A DNA stretch of 64,000 nucleotides from Semisulcospira habei. Lineage: Eukaryota > Mollusca > Gastropoda > Semisulcospiridae. The stretch is from assembly GCA_036245525.1 (NCBI GenBank), contig BTPG01000003.1, positions 138,330,671-138,394,670 of the forward strand, written 5' to 3'. The first letter of the stretch is position 1. Each line of letters begins with the position of its first letter. Positions 34,664 to 44,002 of the stretch are shown in pieces. Position numbers and translations under genes: made by a program. The notes beneath the pieces are model-generated. The model was given only the letters and a program-made list of their open reading frames with translations, had not been told where the DNA came from and did not search any database.

Positions 34664-34877
34664 TTAACTCATTCAGACCTGACGCATTACAGAAGGAGCT
34701 GGGTCGACCATGATAATTCAAGGGTAGTGCCAGATTAGCTTGGCGCCTTTCGGCGCCAAGCTAATCTGGCACTGCCCTTGAATTATCATGGTCGATCCAT
34801 CTCCTGCAACTGGTGCATAGTCATTAGATGACGCTTCCCAAGTTTGGGAAATACGTGCGTCGGGCTGAATGAGTTAA
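34664..34877. mobile_element. TTAA hairpin element, family 1 subtype
   Basis: TTAA at 34664-34667 and 34874-34877 flanks 206 bp with subtype termini CTCATTCAGACC and GGGCTGAATGAG. The hairpin at about 34706-34796 (GTCGACCATGATAATTCAAG) is near-perfect with GGCGCC at the centre. Length equals the other full family 1 copies. Confidence 0.87.
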
Positions 34878-34984
34878 ATCGTAATAACGAATGTTAGGAG
34901 AGATTGGGCAGTTAGGCATTGTATCTAGGGAACGTAGTCATTCCTAATGCTTTCTCGTGGATTTGAAATCACAGTGCATCTCCC

Positions 34985-35085
34985 CAGTGCGCAAAGGTCA
35001 TCGGGCCGACGTCGGTCGCCGTTGGCCCGCGCACGGTTGTGCGCGGGCCAACATCGGCCCGACGAACTATTGCGCATAGGGTCAG
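34985..35085. repeat. GC-rich palindromic repeat, family 3
   Basis: Core GGGCCGACGTCGGTCGCCGT with TTGGCCCGCGCAC and its complement, bordered by CAGTGCGCAAAGG and TTGCGCATAGGG. Related to 7030-7150 and 37055-37125. Confidence 0.75.
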
Positions 35086-35544
35086 CCTGCGGCGCTTTGA
35101 CCCTAAGTGAACTGTAACTTTTTCCTCTCAAGCTACCTGCTTGCCGCTTACCAAAGATTCTGTTCGCGGATTACACCCGTTCCAAACGTGATCAAACGTG
35201 TGTGGGCTATCGAGGGATAGCTTATGACCATTTGTCATACTGTTGACAATAAAACAGTACAATGTTGGAAATTGTCCCGGTCTAGGTGTCGTTATTGCTC
35301 ACCACATTCATAAATCACAGCCAACTCAGCAAACACCCACCGCTTGTGACCGACGTTTCAAAAGGAGAGGTGTTTACTCAAGCTGATACATCTAAAACAG
35401 GATGTGCAGTTAGAACGTGTGAACTACAGATGTGAAACCTATATCTCTCTGAAGCCGTTTTCACTTGCACATCAACCCGAGTTCAATCGGGTTGGGTTCG
35501 TTTACACTTGGTCCAACCAGGGTTAGAGCAGGGTAGAGTTTAGC

Positions 35545-35719
35545 CATGCAATTGCGTGGGCACATGAAGATCTATGCCTCCTGATGACATCGCTTTGCAA
35601 CAGTATCCATGGTCTTTGGACAGTTTGGGCTCTTTGACGTAGATTTTAAAACCACAATAGTAAAACTGAAATAATTTCTAATATAAAAAAATTACTATCA
35701 CTGGTAAGGAAGGGGTTAA
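35545..35719. mobile_element. Family 2 TTAA element, right part
   Basis: GCACATGAAGATCTATGCCT, then AACAGTATCCATGGTCTTTG, ending GGTAAGGAAGGGGTTAA. The left arm is degraded. Confidence 0.65.
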
Positions 35720-35905
35720 CTTAAGTGTGTTCTTTAGTGTTCAGCGTACGACTAGGAATTATGCTTTGAACTGAAGGTCTGCTTTTTTGTTTTGTTTTCT
35801 GCATCAAGAGGAAGCTATTGGGACAAATACATCTATTTTTGTCGTACGGTAATAAGACGTTTTGGCGTCATCTGTTTTGTGAAGAACTTCAGAAACTCAC
35901 ACGAG

Positions 35906-36042
35906 CCCCCCCCCCCCCCCCCCCCCCAACACACACACACACACAAATCCACGTGCGCGCGCGTGCACACACAGACACACACACACACACAATGACGGAA
36001 AGACAGACACATGCACACACACGCACACACAGACATACATAT

Positions 36043-36078
<36 letters not shown>
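35906..36078. repeat. C homopolymer and degenerate (CA)n
   Basis: About 22 C residues followed by CA-rich sequence with CG interruptions. Confidence 0.95.
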
Positions 36079-36079
<1 letters not shown>

Positions 36080-36181
36080 GCATAAGACTCTAAATACACA
36101 TTTTCTATGGTTATTTCAATATTTTATGCAATCTTGATCTGAACAGCAAACATCATCCCAGTGTTAAGTACGTCATCAGAC

Positions 36182-36520
36182 TTTCCAAATGATGTAGTAA
36201 AACTGCTGCCGATAGGGTTTCATGTGAAAGGAAAACAGAAAATAGAGATTGAAAACCCTTTAAATTAGATACAAGGAACACGACGTTTCGGATCAAAGAT
36301 CCTTCTTCCGGGTGATGTGGAAACAAACGTAGAACAGAAAAGAACACATGATAGAAAGAAAAGACGTCATCCCTCATGAAATGCATCTATCATGTGTTCT
36401 TTTCTGCTCTACGTTTGTTTCCACATCACCCGGAAGAAGGATCTTTGATACGAAACGTCGTGTTCCTTGTATCTAATTTAAAGGGTTTTTAAACTCTATT
36501 TTCTGTTTTCCAAATGATGT
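36182..36520. mobile_element. Fold-back retroposon II with 14-bp target duplication
   Basis: TTTCCAAATGATGT occurs at 36182-36195 and 36507-36520. The 311-bp insert has a 41-nt lead (36196-36236) and an inverted repeat with arms of about 120 bp around a 32-bp spacer (near 36362-36390). Each arm carries a stem GGATC-TTT-GATCC followed by GAAACGTC, reminiscent of a degenerate hammerhead core. It lies just 3' of the stop codon of the gene ending at 36525. Confidence 0.8.
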
Positions 36521-36524
36521 CCTG

Positions 36525-38640
36525 TTACTGAGTCATCCTGTACACCTCCCTGTCGTGACAATGGTGAGTTTCAAAGTCAGTATGCTCCGTGAAGGGCATG
36601 TCCACGTAATGTCCCGCCGCCACGGCAGCCCTGATGCTCGCCTGCAGAACAGAAAACCAACTTGAACTTAACCCCTTCACTACCATCTGACGCACATTGT
36701 GTGTTTGAAACGTTTCTTCGTGCAAACGTCAACGATTTTCAGCAGTCGATAAAGCGTGGATACAAAGTCGTTTCAGCAAGCGGCATAGATCCACATGAGC
36801 CCCCGCAAAGCGGGGGCTCACGAGGATCTATACCTCTTGCAGCTGGATGGTGTTCAGTCTTTCTCGGCAGTGAACGGGTTAAAAAGAAAACAATGGTCCA
36901 CTTTTGGATTCACTATCCCATTAACCATTTGGCTGCCGTTAGCAGGTTTTTCCCCCTCCCAAGAAGCGCTACAACAGCGCTACTGACAGCCAAATGGTTA
37001 AAACAGGGCAATCACTCCTTGTTCATGACGAGGGAGTGATCGCCCAGTCATAAAGGACTTGCTCCCAATGCGCGAAAGGCCAATGGCGGCCGACGTCAGC
37101 CCGAATGCACACTGGGAGCCTATTACCTTTGCTTTGATATACATATCTACGCTTAGCGAACGTTAAATGATAAAGATGGGGAAACTGATCTTGCATTGTG
37201 ACCCGGAAGTCATAGCGAAGCTTTAAAAAAATAAAATTACTCGTGAATTGAGTTATTCAGATCACATGTTTACTATGGCATAATTTAGAAGGAAAAAAAA
37301 AAAAAAAAAGTAAAGCAGCAAAACATTCTCTGAATGTGTTATTCTTTTGCTGTATCGCTATCTCTGGTATGGTGACCTCTGCGTGACCTGTGACATACAT
37401 ATTTGAAACAGCACGTGGAAGCCCCGAAGCATTCTTTCCAATTCTTGAGTGGGATTTATGGTGCAATTGGTCACGTGAAGTTAAGTTTCGCAGACACGGT
37501 TGAGTCTGCACGGGAGATTACCATATCTAACAGGACTAGCTCACTAGTCAGATCAAGACTATGGAATTACCTCGAGTGCCAGCATTGCGTCATGGTCATG
37601 AATGGTAGCCTGTTCTTCCGCTGTTACGGCCCTGACGTAGCACGCAGTGTCCGTGCGGTAAAGAATCACGGCCTGTAACGAAGTACACATAAACCAATGA
37701 CGTTGTTAGCAAGAGCGTGACAAAGGTCGGCTATACGTACGTACTGTGGAAAGAAGAAAACGAATAAAACAATAAAAAGTACTATCATTCAATTTAAGCA
37801 CACGTCACCCACATCGTCTAACACCACACACACACACACACACATACACACACACACACACATACACACACACACACACACATGCACGCACGCACCCACG
37901 CGCGCACGCACACACACTCGCATGCACGCACACACACACACACACCCTCACAGACACATGCACGCACCCACGCACACAGAGACACACATACACGCACGCA
38001 CACGCACGCACGCCACACACACACCCTCAAGACCGCGCGCCCCACTCTCGCATATGCCTTTCTCTTTATGCGATTAATTAGAGCTGCTATGAACTTACTC
38101 CATGATGGTCGTAGAAAAAGTTCTCCGCCGCCAGCTGAAATTTAAAACAAATAGTAATAATATTAACAACAACAAAAATAACAACAACACTATTACAACT
38201 ATTACTAAAAAATACACGTAAAATGTATATACACGTAAAACACATTCTGTGTTTCATTATGGCAACACAAAGAGAAGAATGTTTTGTAATGACAAGGACT
38301 TTGACATTACGAAAACATCACACACAACTCCAAAATCTGTTAACCATCTGGCCGTAGCTAGAACTTTTTCTCGAGGTGATTCCTGTACTGGATTTCGTTG
38401 GTCTATAGCTAATCCTTTGGCTGTCCCTAGCGCTTTTTTATCGACGTGATTCCTATAGAAAGCGCTAGCGAGAGCCAAAGGATTAACTCAGTCTAGACCA
38501 ACAAAATCCAACATAAATTAATCAACCGACTGAAACAACTAAACGAAGAAAGACAACCGAAAAACAAAAGACCAAAATAGGTGACACATGTTGGCACATT
38601 TCTCGCCCTTAGTTTTCCCAACCTTACTGCTCATCAGACG

Positions 38641-38675
<35 letters not shown>

Positions 38676-39022
38676 GATAAAGACACCAACCAACCAACCA
38701 ACCAACCAACCAACCTACCAACCAACCAGACAGACATACAACAAAAAAAAAAGAAGAGATAGACAAGCAGACAGATAAACACGCACACTAGCCAACCAAC
38801 CTGTTTCAGCCAACCAACCAACCAACCAACCAACCAGCCAGCTAGCCAGCCAGCCAACCAACCAACCAACCAACCAACCAACCAACCAACCAACCAACCA
38901 ACCAACCAACCAGCCAGACAAACATACAAAAAAGAGACAGACAAGCAGACAAATAAACACGTATACTAGCGAACCATCCAACCAGCCATGTCAACGAACC
39001 AACGAACCAACGAACCAACCAA

Positions 39023-39104
<82 letters not shown>

Positions 39105-39147
39105 TTACCACTAGGGCAACAGCGAGAACAGCCAGAATGTACTTCAT
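36525..39147 (-). CDS. Small secreted two-cysteine protein, gene A (four exons)
   Basis: Exons are 39109-39147, 38099-38134, 37571-37672 and 36525-36641; all junctions are phase 0 with clean signals (GTG|GTAAGT, GGA|GTAAGT, GAG|GTAATT; acceptors AAATTTCAG, GTTACAG, TTCTGCAG). The 97-residue product has a signal peptide ([16 protein letters not shown]). The mature part has FFYDHHG, then [17 protein letters not shown], then [16 protein letters not shown] and a C-terminus [13 protein letters not shown]. Only two cysteines, 51 residues apart, lie in the mature chain. The D...CYV...C...Y spacing recalls BRICHOS domains, but I cannot confirm that. A paralogue follows at 39949-40577. Intron 1 starts eight bases from a (GTCT)n tract. 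Function unknown; probably secreted. Confidence 0.75.
36668..37001. mobile_element. Two TTAA elements in gene A intron 3
   Basis: A full family 2 copy of 207 bp lies between TTAA 36668-36671 (CCCCTTCACTACC) and TTAA 36879-36882, with hairpin GCGGGGGCTCACGAGGATCT. A 73-bp palindrome lies between TTAA 36921-36924 and 36998-37001 (termini CCATTTGGCTG and CAGCCAAATGG). A family 3 fragment follows at 37055-37125. Confidence 0.85.
37823..38030. repeat. Degenerate (CA)n in gene A intron 2
   Basis: CA-rich tract with CGCACG interruptions, about 70 bp from the small second exon. Confidence 0.95.
38340..38487. mobile_element. TTAA-bordered nested palindrome in gene A intron 1
   Basis: TTAA at 38340-38343 and 38484-38487. 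The outer termini are CCATCTGGCCG and GAGCCAAAGGA. An inner palindrome (about 38410-38485) has TAATCCTTTGGCTGTCCCTA and its complement. Similar to the CCATTTGGCTG element at 36921-37001. Confidence 0.65.
38641..39105. repeat. A run plus tetranucleotide (CCAA)n, (CCAG)n and (CAGA)n arrays
   Basis: Poly-A at 38641-38670, then blocks of CCAA, CCAG and CAGA repeats up to the exon 1 donor of gene A. Confidence 0.97.
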
Positions 39148-39688
39148 CGTGGAGTCTAGTATTGTTCTAAGCGCGTACGTACGGACCAAGAATGACGTGA
39201 AACAATACAGGTTTGGGAGTGGCCACAAAATGGTACGTGTCTTAATGTCTTCATAATCATGAACAGGGTTATCAGTGATCCGGTCACAACCAGCTTCAAA
39301 CGCTCCTTTAAATGAACGTTTAGAACTGTACTGTTCTGCGATTTTCCCCCCCAGCCCGGCGTAAGGTTCAAAATTGGGGGACCAGCACATACTCTATGAC
39401 TTATTGTGTAGCCATAGAGCTCAGTCGACAAAGCAACAGTGACACTTTCTGCTGATTTTGGAGCTGATGATGCTCTATGCGTGTGTGCGTGCTCGAACCA
39501 TGTCTGCTTCTGATTTTATTTGATTGCACATTTATAGCAGAAAGAATCGAGTGGGGTTGGGTGAGGATGGGTCTATGTGGAAATGACAACAAATGAGATC
39601 AGATCGCAAAACGTTCAATTTATTTTACTTTCAGGGAATAGAAACACAAATGACTGTATATGACATCTGATCACAGTACATATACTTA

Positions 39689-39823
39689 GGGGAATTACTC
39701 ACCGCTGGACATACAAACAGTTAGATCCCTTGCCCCCTCAGGGGGCAGGGGATCTAACTATTTGTATGTCCAGCGGTGTGTCCAGCGGTGAGTAATTCCC
39801 CTTGGTATGTGTACTGTTCTACC
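39689..39823. repeat. Palindrome with repeat in its right arm
   Basis: Arms AGGGGAATTACTCACCGCTG to the complement, with a short internal duplication TGTCCAGCGGTG in the right arm and a CCCCTCAGGGGG centre. The flank at 39785-39855 recurs at 22395-22465. Lies between genes A and B. Confidence 0.82.
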
Positions 39824-39948
39824 AGCGCTAGCCTCCCCGAACTGGTTTGTGAGACATCTGATTACAGAATCGGATCAACAACTTTAATCATAAATCTATC
39901 CACCGCCCGCACACGTCTTTCAAAACTGACGTGATTACGGTGACGTCA

Positions 39949-40577
39949 TCAAGATGACGTCAGCTTGTAGACTTTTCTGTGCTGACAGTGGTGAGCCTCA
40001 AAGTCTGAGTGTAAATGCCAGAAATGCTCTTCGAACGCCCCGGCGGCTACTGCTGCTCTCACTTGGTCCTGAGAATCAGATAACATGGACGTATTTAGTG
40101 CCTACTAGCGACAGGCAAGGATGTTAATGAGCACTTGCCGGCCACAAGGCAGTTCCGTACGACTATTTGTCTGGTAATGGACGGAAGTTTTGGGCCGAGG
40201 GAATACAATAACAGACGTGACATAACACAGTCTTTCTTGTCGTAATAGTAGCCAATCAAATGAATGAATAAACGAATGAATGGAAGGATGGATCCATCCA
40301 TCCAGTTACCAACTAATCAACCAACCAACCAACCAGCCAACCAACCATTCATCCACCGACTAACTGACCACGACCAACAGAGCAACTAACTTAAAAAAAA
40401 AAAAAATCCAACCAAAAATACACCAGTCACACACTATGCAATCAGACACTGAGTTCATCAATACACGTTAGTCACCTCCAATGGAGCATGAGTGCCGTGT
40501 TGGTGAACCAAGGCTTGTTCTTCTGAGGTTAGGTCCTTAAGGTAACATGCCGTATCCGTCCGGTAAAGCAGTTGGCT
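39949..40577 (-). CDS. Small secreted two-cysteine protein, gene B (last two exons; interrupted upstream)
   Basis: Exon 40476-40577 (34 codons, same length as in gene A) reads [20 protein letters not shown] and ends at donor GAG|GTGACT. Exon 39949-40068 follows acceptor GATTCTCAG and reads DQVRAAVAAGAFEEHFWHLH, ending HHCQHRKVYKLTSS and TGA. Exon sizes, phases and both cysteines match gene A, so this is a tandem duplicate. The acceptor of the first exon (CACAG|AGCC) lies inside the CTGTGA target duplication of the Polinton; everything upstream is separated by the 16.4-kb element. The signal-peptide exon was not found beyond 56986, so this copy may be inactive or extend past the window. Confidence 0.7.
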
Positions 40578-40583
40578 CTGTGA
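40578..40583. repeat. Polinton target-site duplication, left (CTGTGA)
   Basis: Hexamer immediately before the left terminus AGAGAATGAG. An identical copy is at 56981-56986. Six base pairs is the diagnostic Polinton/Maverick duplication. Confidence 0.95.
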
Positions 40584-41042
40584 AGAGAATGAGAATATGA
40601 GAGCCCCAGCCCACCCCTCCCCCAAACAATATATTTATTCTAATTAACACGGTAATTAAGCAAGCCCACGTCAACAAAGACACCCAATACCTTTATTACC
40701 TAGCCATTTTAGTTCCACTCCAGAAATCATTCAAGCTATGTTTGGGGGAGGGGTAGGCTGGGGCTCTCATATTCTCATTCTCAGAATAATTAATTTTAGA
40801 ATGAGAATATAGATTTGAAAACCAATCAAATCGATAAATGCCACATCGATCAACTAATTATTGTAATCAACTAGCCATTTAGACAAACCCAACGCCACCC
40901 AATACACCCAATACCTTTATTACCTATCCATTTTAGTTCCACTCCAGAAATCATTCAAACAACGATTTTTGATCAGCTACCAACCTGCGATTATTAAGCC
41001 AGATCCCCCACCCAACCTAAATTATTAATGCTGTCATTGACT
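40584..41042. repeat. Polinton left terminal inverted repeat
   Basis: Pairs with 56521-56980 with few mismatches. It has internal structure: the first about 45 bp (GAGAATGAGAATATGAGAGC onwards) recur inverted at 40739-40782, and a block starting ACCCAATACCTTTATTACCT occurs twice in direct order (about 40682-40734 and 40907-40957). Confidence 0.95.
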
Positions 41043-41737
41043 ACTATCAGCCGTTTTCGGGAAATGACTACTTGCGCCATTGTGGGAATTCCCGTTAGGC
41101 ATAATTTCCACAACACCCAACCCAAAAGTAAGTGACGTCAATGTTGCCAATAACAACACCACGTGTCAACTCGTGACCCTAGTCTCGTGATCAAGTATTG
41201 CGTCGTTGAGACATTTCAAGGATTTCTGTTGCTGTGAGAAGATGTGTTATTTGTGGTAGCCATTGGAAATATTACAAATTCCGGACTTTGATATTCAGTG
41301 CAGTGATACATCTTGTAGAATATTACTATTGTGCGTTATGTTGAAACAACAAAAAGGTTAGTGAGCCGAGACTAAAGAAAACTTACTGTTAAATTGCCGA
41401 GTGTTGAGTACAACCGGGTTCAGTATTGCGTTTTACTTTAAACACGGCTGTGAGTGAAAAACCGCGGTTTTAGTTTATTGGTTGTACCGTACGCAAAAGC
41501 ATGCGGGTCTCTATGTAATAGGACATTTATTCTCGTCAGGTTGTTTAATTTATCTAGGCAGTGTCACGTTTACAGACCTATGTCGATTTCTATCGAATTT
41601 AGGTGTGCAGTCACACACGGGGACCGCTAACAGCGCAGTAAGCATGTGTTGAGGGGCAAAACAGAAGATTGAGCCTACTAAAACAGAGTCATTTGCTATT
41701 ACTTCCGTCTCGTAAACAACTAAGAAATGAGAGTAGA

Positions 41738-42480
41738 ACACAGAGTTAAATGACTCTTAACATAAAGTCTTAAATATTCTGTTTACCACCTTGCCGTTAA
41801 CGCCGTCAGCGCGGACTGCAGACAGTGTCATTCAGTTGAGTACAGCGAGGACAGAGACAAAACACAGAGTTAAATGACTCTTAACATAAAGTCTTCAAAA
41901 TTCTGTTTACCACCTTGCCGTTAACGCCGTCAGCGCGGACTGCAGACAGTGTCATTCAGTTGAGGACAGAGACAGAACACAGAGTTAAATGACTCTTAAC
42001 ATAAAGTCTTCAATATTCTAATGACACCCTTGCCGTTAACGCCGTCAGCGCGGTTTTAAAATAGATTGTACGTAGCAACCACCGCTGGTGGTAAATAGCG
42101 CGGCGTGGGCTCAGCGGCCTGTAGCTCTGTAGCAAGCAAAAACAGAGACAGAACATAGAGTTAAATGACTCTTAATACAAAGTCTTCAGTCTTCTATCAT
42201 AACACCCTTGCCGCTAACGCTGTCAGCGCGGTTTTAAAATAGATTTTACGTAGCAAACATCGCTGGCGCGCGGCGTGCAGACAGTTTCATTTGAGTATTG
42301 GTGCAGACAAATACGTCACTAGCTGCAATGCGGAAGTTGCCGATCTACTTATATTTAGCGGCCTGTAGCTCTGTAGCAAGCAAAAACAGAGACAGAACAT
42401 AGAGTTAAATGACTCTTAATACAAAGTCTTCAGTCTTCTATCATAACACCCTTGCCGCTAACGCTGTCAGCGCGGTTTTT
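41738..42480. repeat. Five-copy subterminal repeat array in the Polinton
   Basis: GAGTTAAATGACTCTTAA starts at 41743, 41867, 41982, 42158 and 42402. Each copy is followed by AAAGTCTTC and then TTGCCGTTAACGCCGTCAGC or a close variant. The last two copies share a longer unit with GGCCTGTAGCTCTGTAGCAA. No ORF spans it. Possible roles are enhancer, replication or packaging signal; nothing in the sequence decides. Confidence 0.88.
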
Positions 42481-43345
42481 AACGTAAACACTGACATAGG
42501 GACTTAGTAACGTGACTAAGTACACAGTCGCCGCGTCTATATCGTGTCATACAACTGGGTGAAGTTTTCTGCGGACTGGAGTCTACATGCTGAATAAAGA
42601 TTTTGTGTCTGTCTGTCTGTCTGTGTGTGTGAGTGCTTGTGTGTGTTTGTAGGTATGTGTGAGTGTGTATGCGTGTGTCTGTCAGTGTATGAGTGTGTTT
42701 GTCTGTCAGTGTGTGAGTGCATGTATGTATGCGTGCGAGTGTTTGTGTGTATGAGTGTTTGTCATTGTGTGAGTGCATGTATGTATGTGTGTGCATGCTA
42801 GTATGTATGCATGTGCATGCGTGTATGTATGTGTGCGAGTGTTTGTGTGTGTGTGCGTCTGTGCGTGTATTTATGCATGTGTATATATAGTTAGTGTTAG
42901 AGATATGATAATTTCAAGAACATTTATACCATTGACTCTACGTTAATACCTCAAACATAGTTATTTAATAATAACCACGCACACACAAAACATTCTTATA
43001 TACACTTGATACAAATTTAAGTTACCTACAGACACTTGTTAACAAATTTCCAAAGTCACCTACAACCGCTAACTAACTTTACAGGTAACTTTGAAGTTAG
43101 TTGGTGCAAGTTCTGATAAGTGACTTAAAACAAGTTCTTACAAGAACCTAATCATAAGATCTTGTAAGTTATTGAACCAAGTCAACAACTTACTCGGACA
43201 GATTTCCCAAGTTACAAGGACAACGTAAAATCTTTTTTTTTTTAGTCTTGTGGAGGGGCAGATGGTGTTAGGTAGGCAGGGGTGAAAGGCATGACATCTC
43301 TTTGCGAAGTGTATGACAAAAATAATGGATTACCAAAACCTATCG
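42481..43345. other. Non-coding left arm of the Polinton
   Basis: Degenerate GTGT/GTAT-rich repeat at about 42600-42885, then AT-rich sequence with many AAGTT/AACTT inverted pairs (42960-43215). No gene seen. Confidence 0.7.
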
Positions 43346-43981
43346 TTACTTGCTTGTAAGTTCTCGAACTTTTTTCATAGTTTCTTCTACGCCTATCTTT
43401 TTTCCTTGTTCTAAAAAAGATTTCTTTAGCTCTTCAACATTTACAGCCTGACTACGCATCTTATTCTGTATTTCAGACTTCTGTTGCTTGTAATTTGCTA
43501 AATCATCCTGGACTCTTTTAAATTCGTTATCGTCAATTTCATTATTTTCCAAAGCCTTACTAATAATAAGTTTCATACTCGTCAGCTTAGCTGCTGCGAG
43601 CGTACTTAATGCTTCATGCTTCTGCAACTTCATATAAAATCTTTTGTTAATAGCTTCCATACCAAAGCATGCTAGACTTGTGACAAGACCAATACCTTCA
43701 ACAGCAATTCCTATAACACTTCCCACCCCCGTTGCAAAAAGAGTTATACCTCCTACAGATAATCCGGCCGAAACCACCCCCATAGCCATTGATGTGTTGT
43801 GTACAGAATTGAAAACCGTATTGTAACGGCGTTTACACCTCAAGTATTTTGCTTGTTCTTCTTCCAAATACTTCAACGCTTCTGTAATATTCATTAAACG
43901 GAATGAATCTGCCTTTAATGTTTTATCACGCTCAATAGGCTCAAGCTGCTCAGGTGGTATTTGTGGATACAAGTTCACCAT
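43346..43981 (-). CDS. Polinton ORF 1: membrane-associated hypothetical protein (211 aa)
   Basis: I do not recognise a named family. Residues 1-60 are charged, with a helical stretch (ITEALKYLEEEQAKYLR). Residues about 65-105 form a glycine-rich hydrophobic hairpin (MGVVSAGLSVGGITLFATGV, then IGIAVEGIGLVTSLACFGM), suggesting two membrane helices. The rest is a charged coiled-coil-like tail (NYKQQKSEIQNKMRSQ, SFLEQGKKIGVEETMKKVRE). Start: ATG at 43981, preceded by AAATAAAAA. It heads a leftward block with the next two ORFs, with 21 bp to its neighbour. A virion membrane or core protein is possible. Confidence 0.7.
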   Translation of the reverse strand: MVNLYPQIPPEQLEPIERDKTLKADSFRLMNITEALKYLEEEQAKYLRCKRRYNTVFNSVHNTSMAMGVVSAGLSVGGITLFATGVGSVIGIAVEGIGLVTSLACFGMEAINKRFYMKLQKHEALSTLAAAKLTSMKLIISKALENNEIDDNEFKRVQDDLANYKQQKSEIQNKMRSQAVNVEELKKSFLEQGKKIGVEETMKKVRELTSK

Positions 43982-44002
43982 TTTTTATTTACAAATATTT
44001 TT

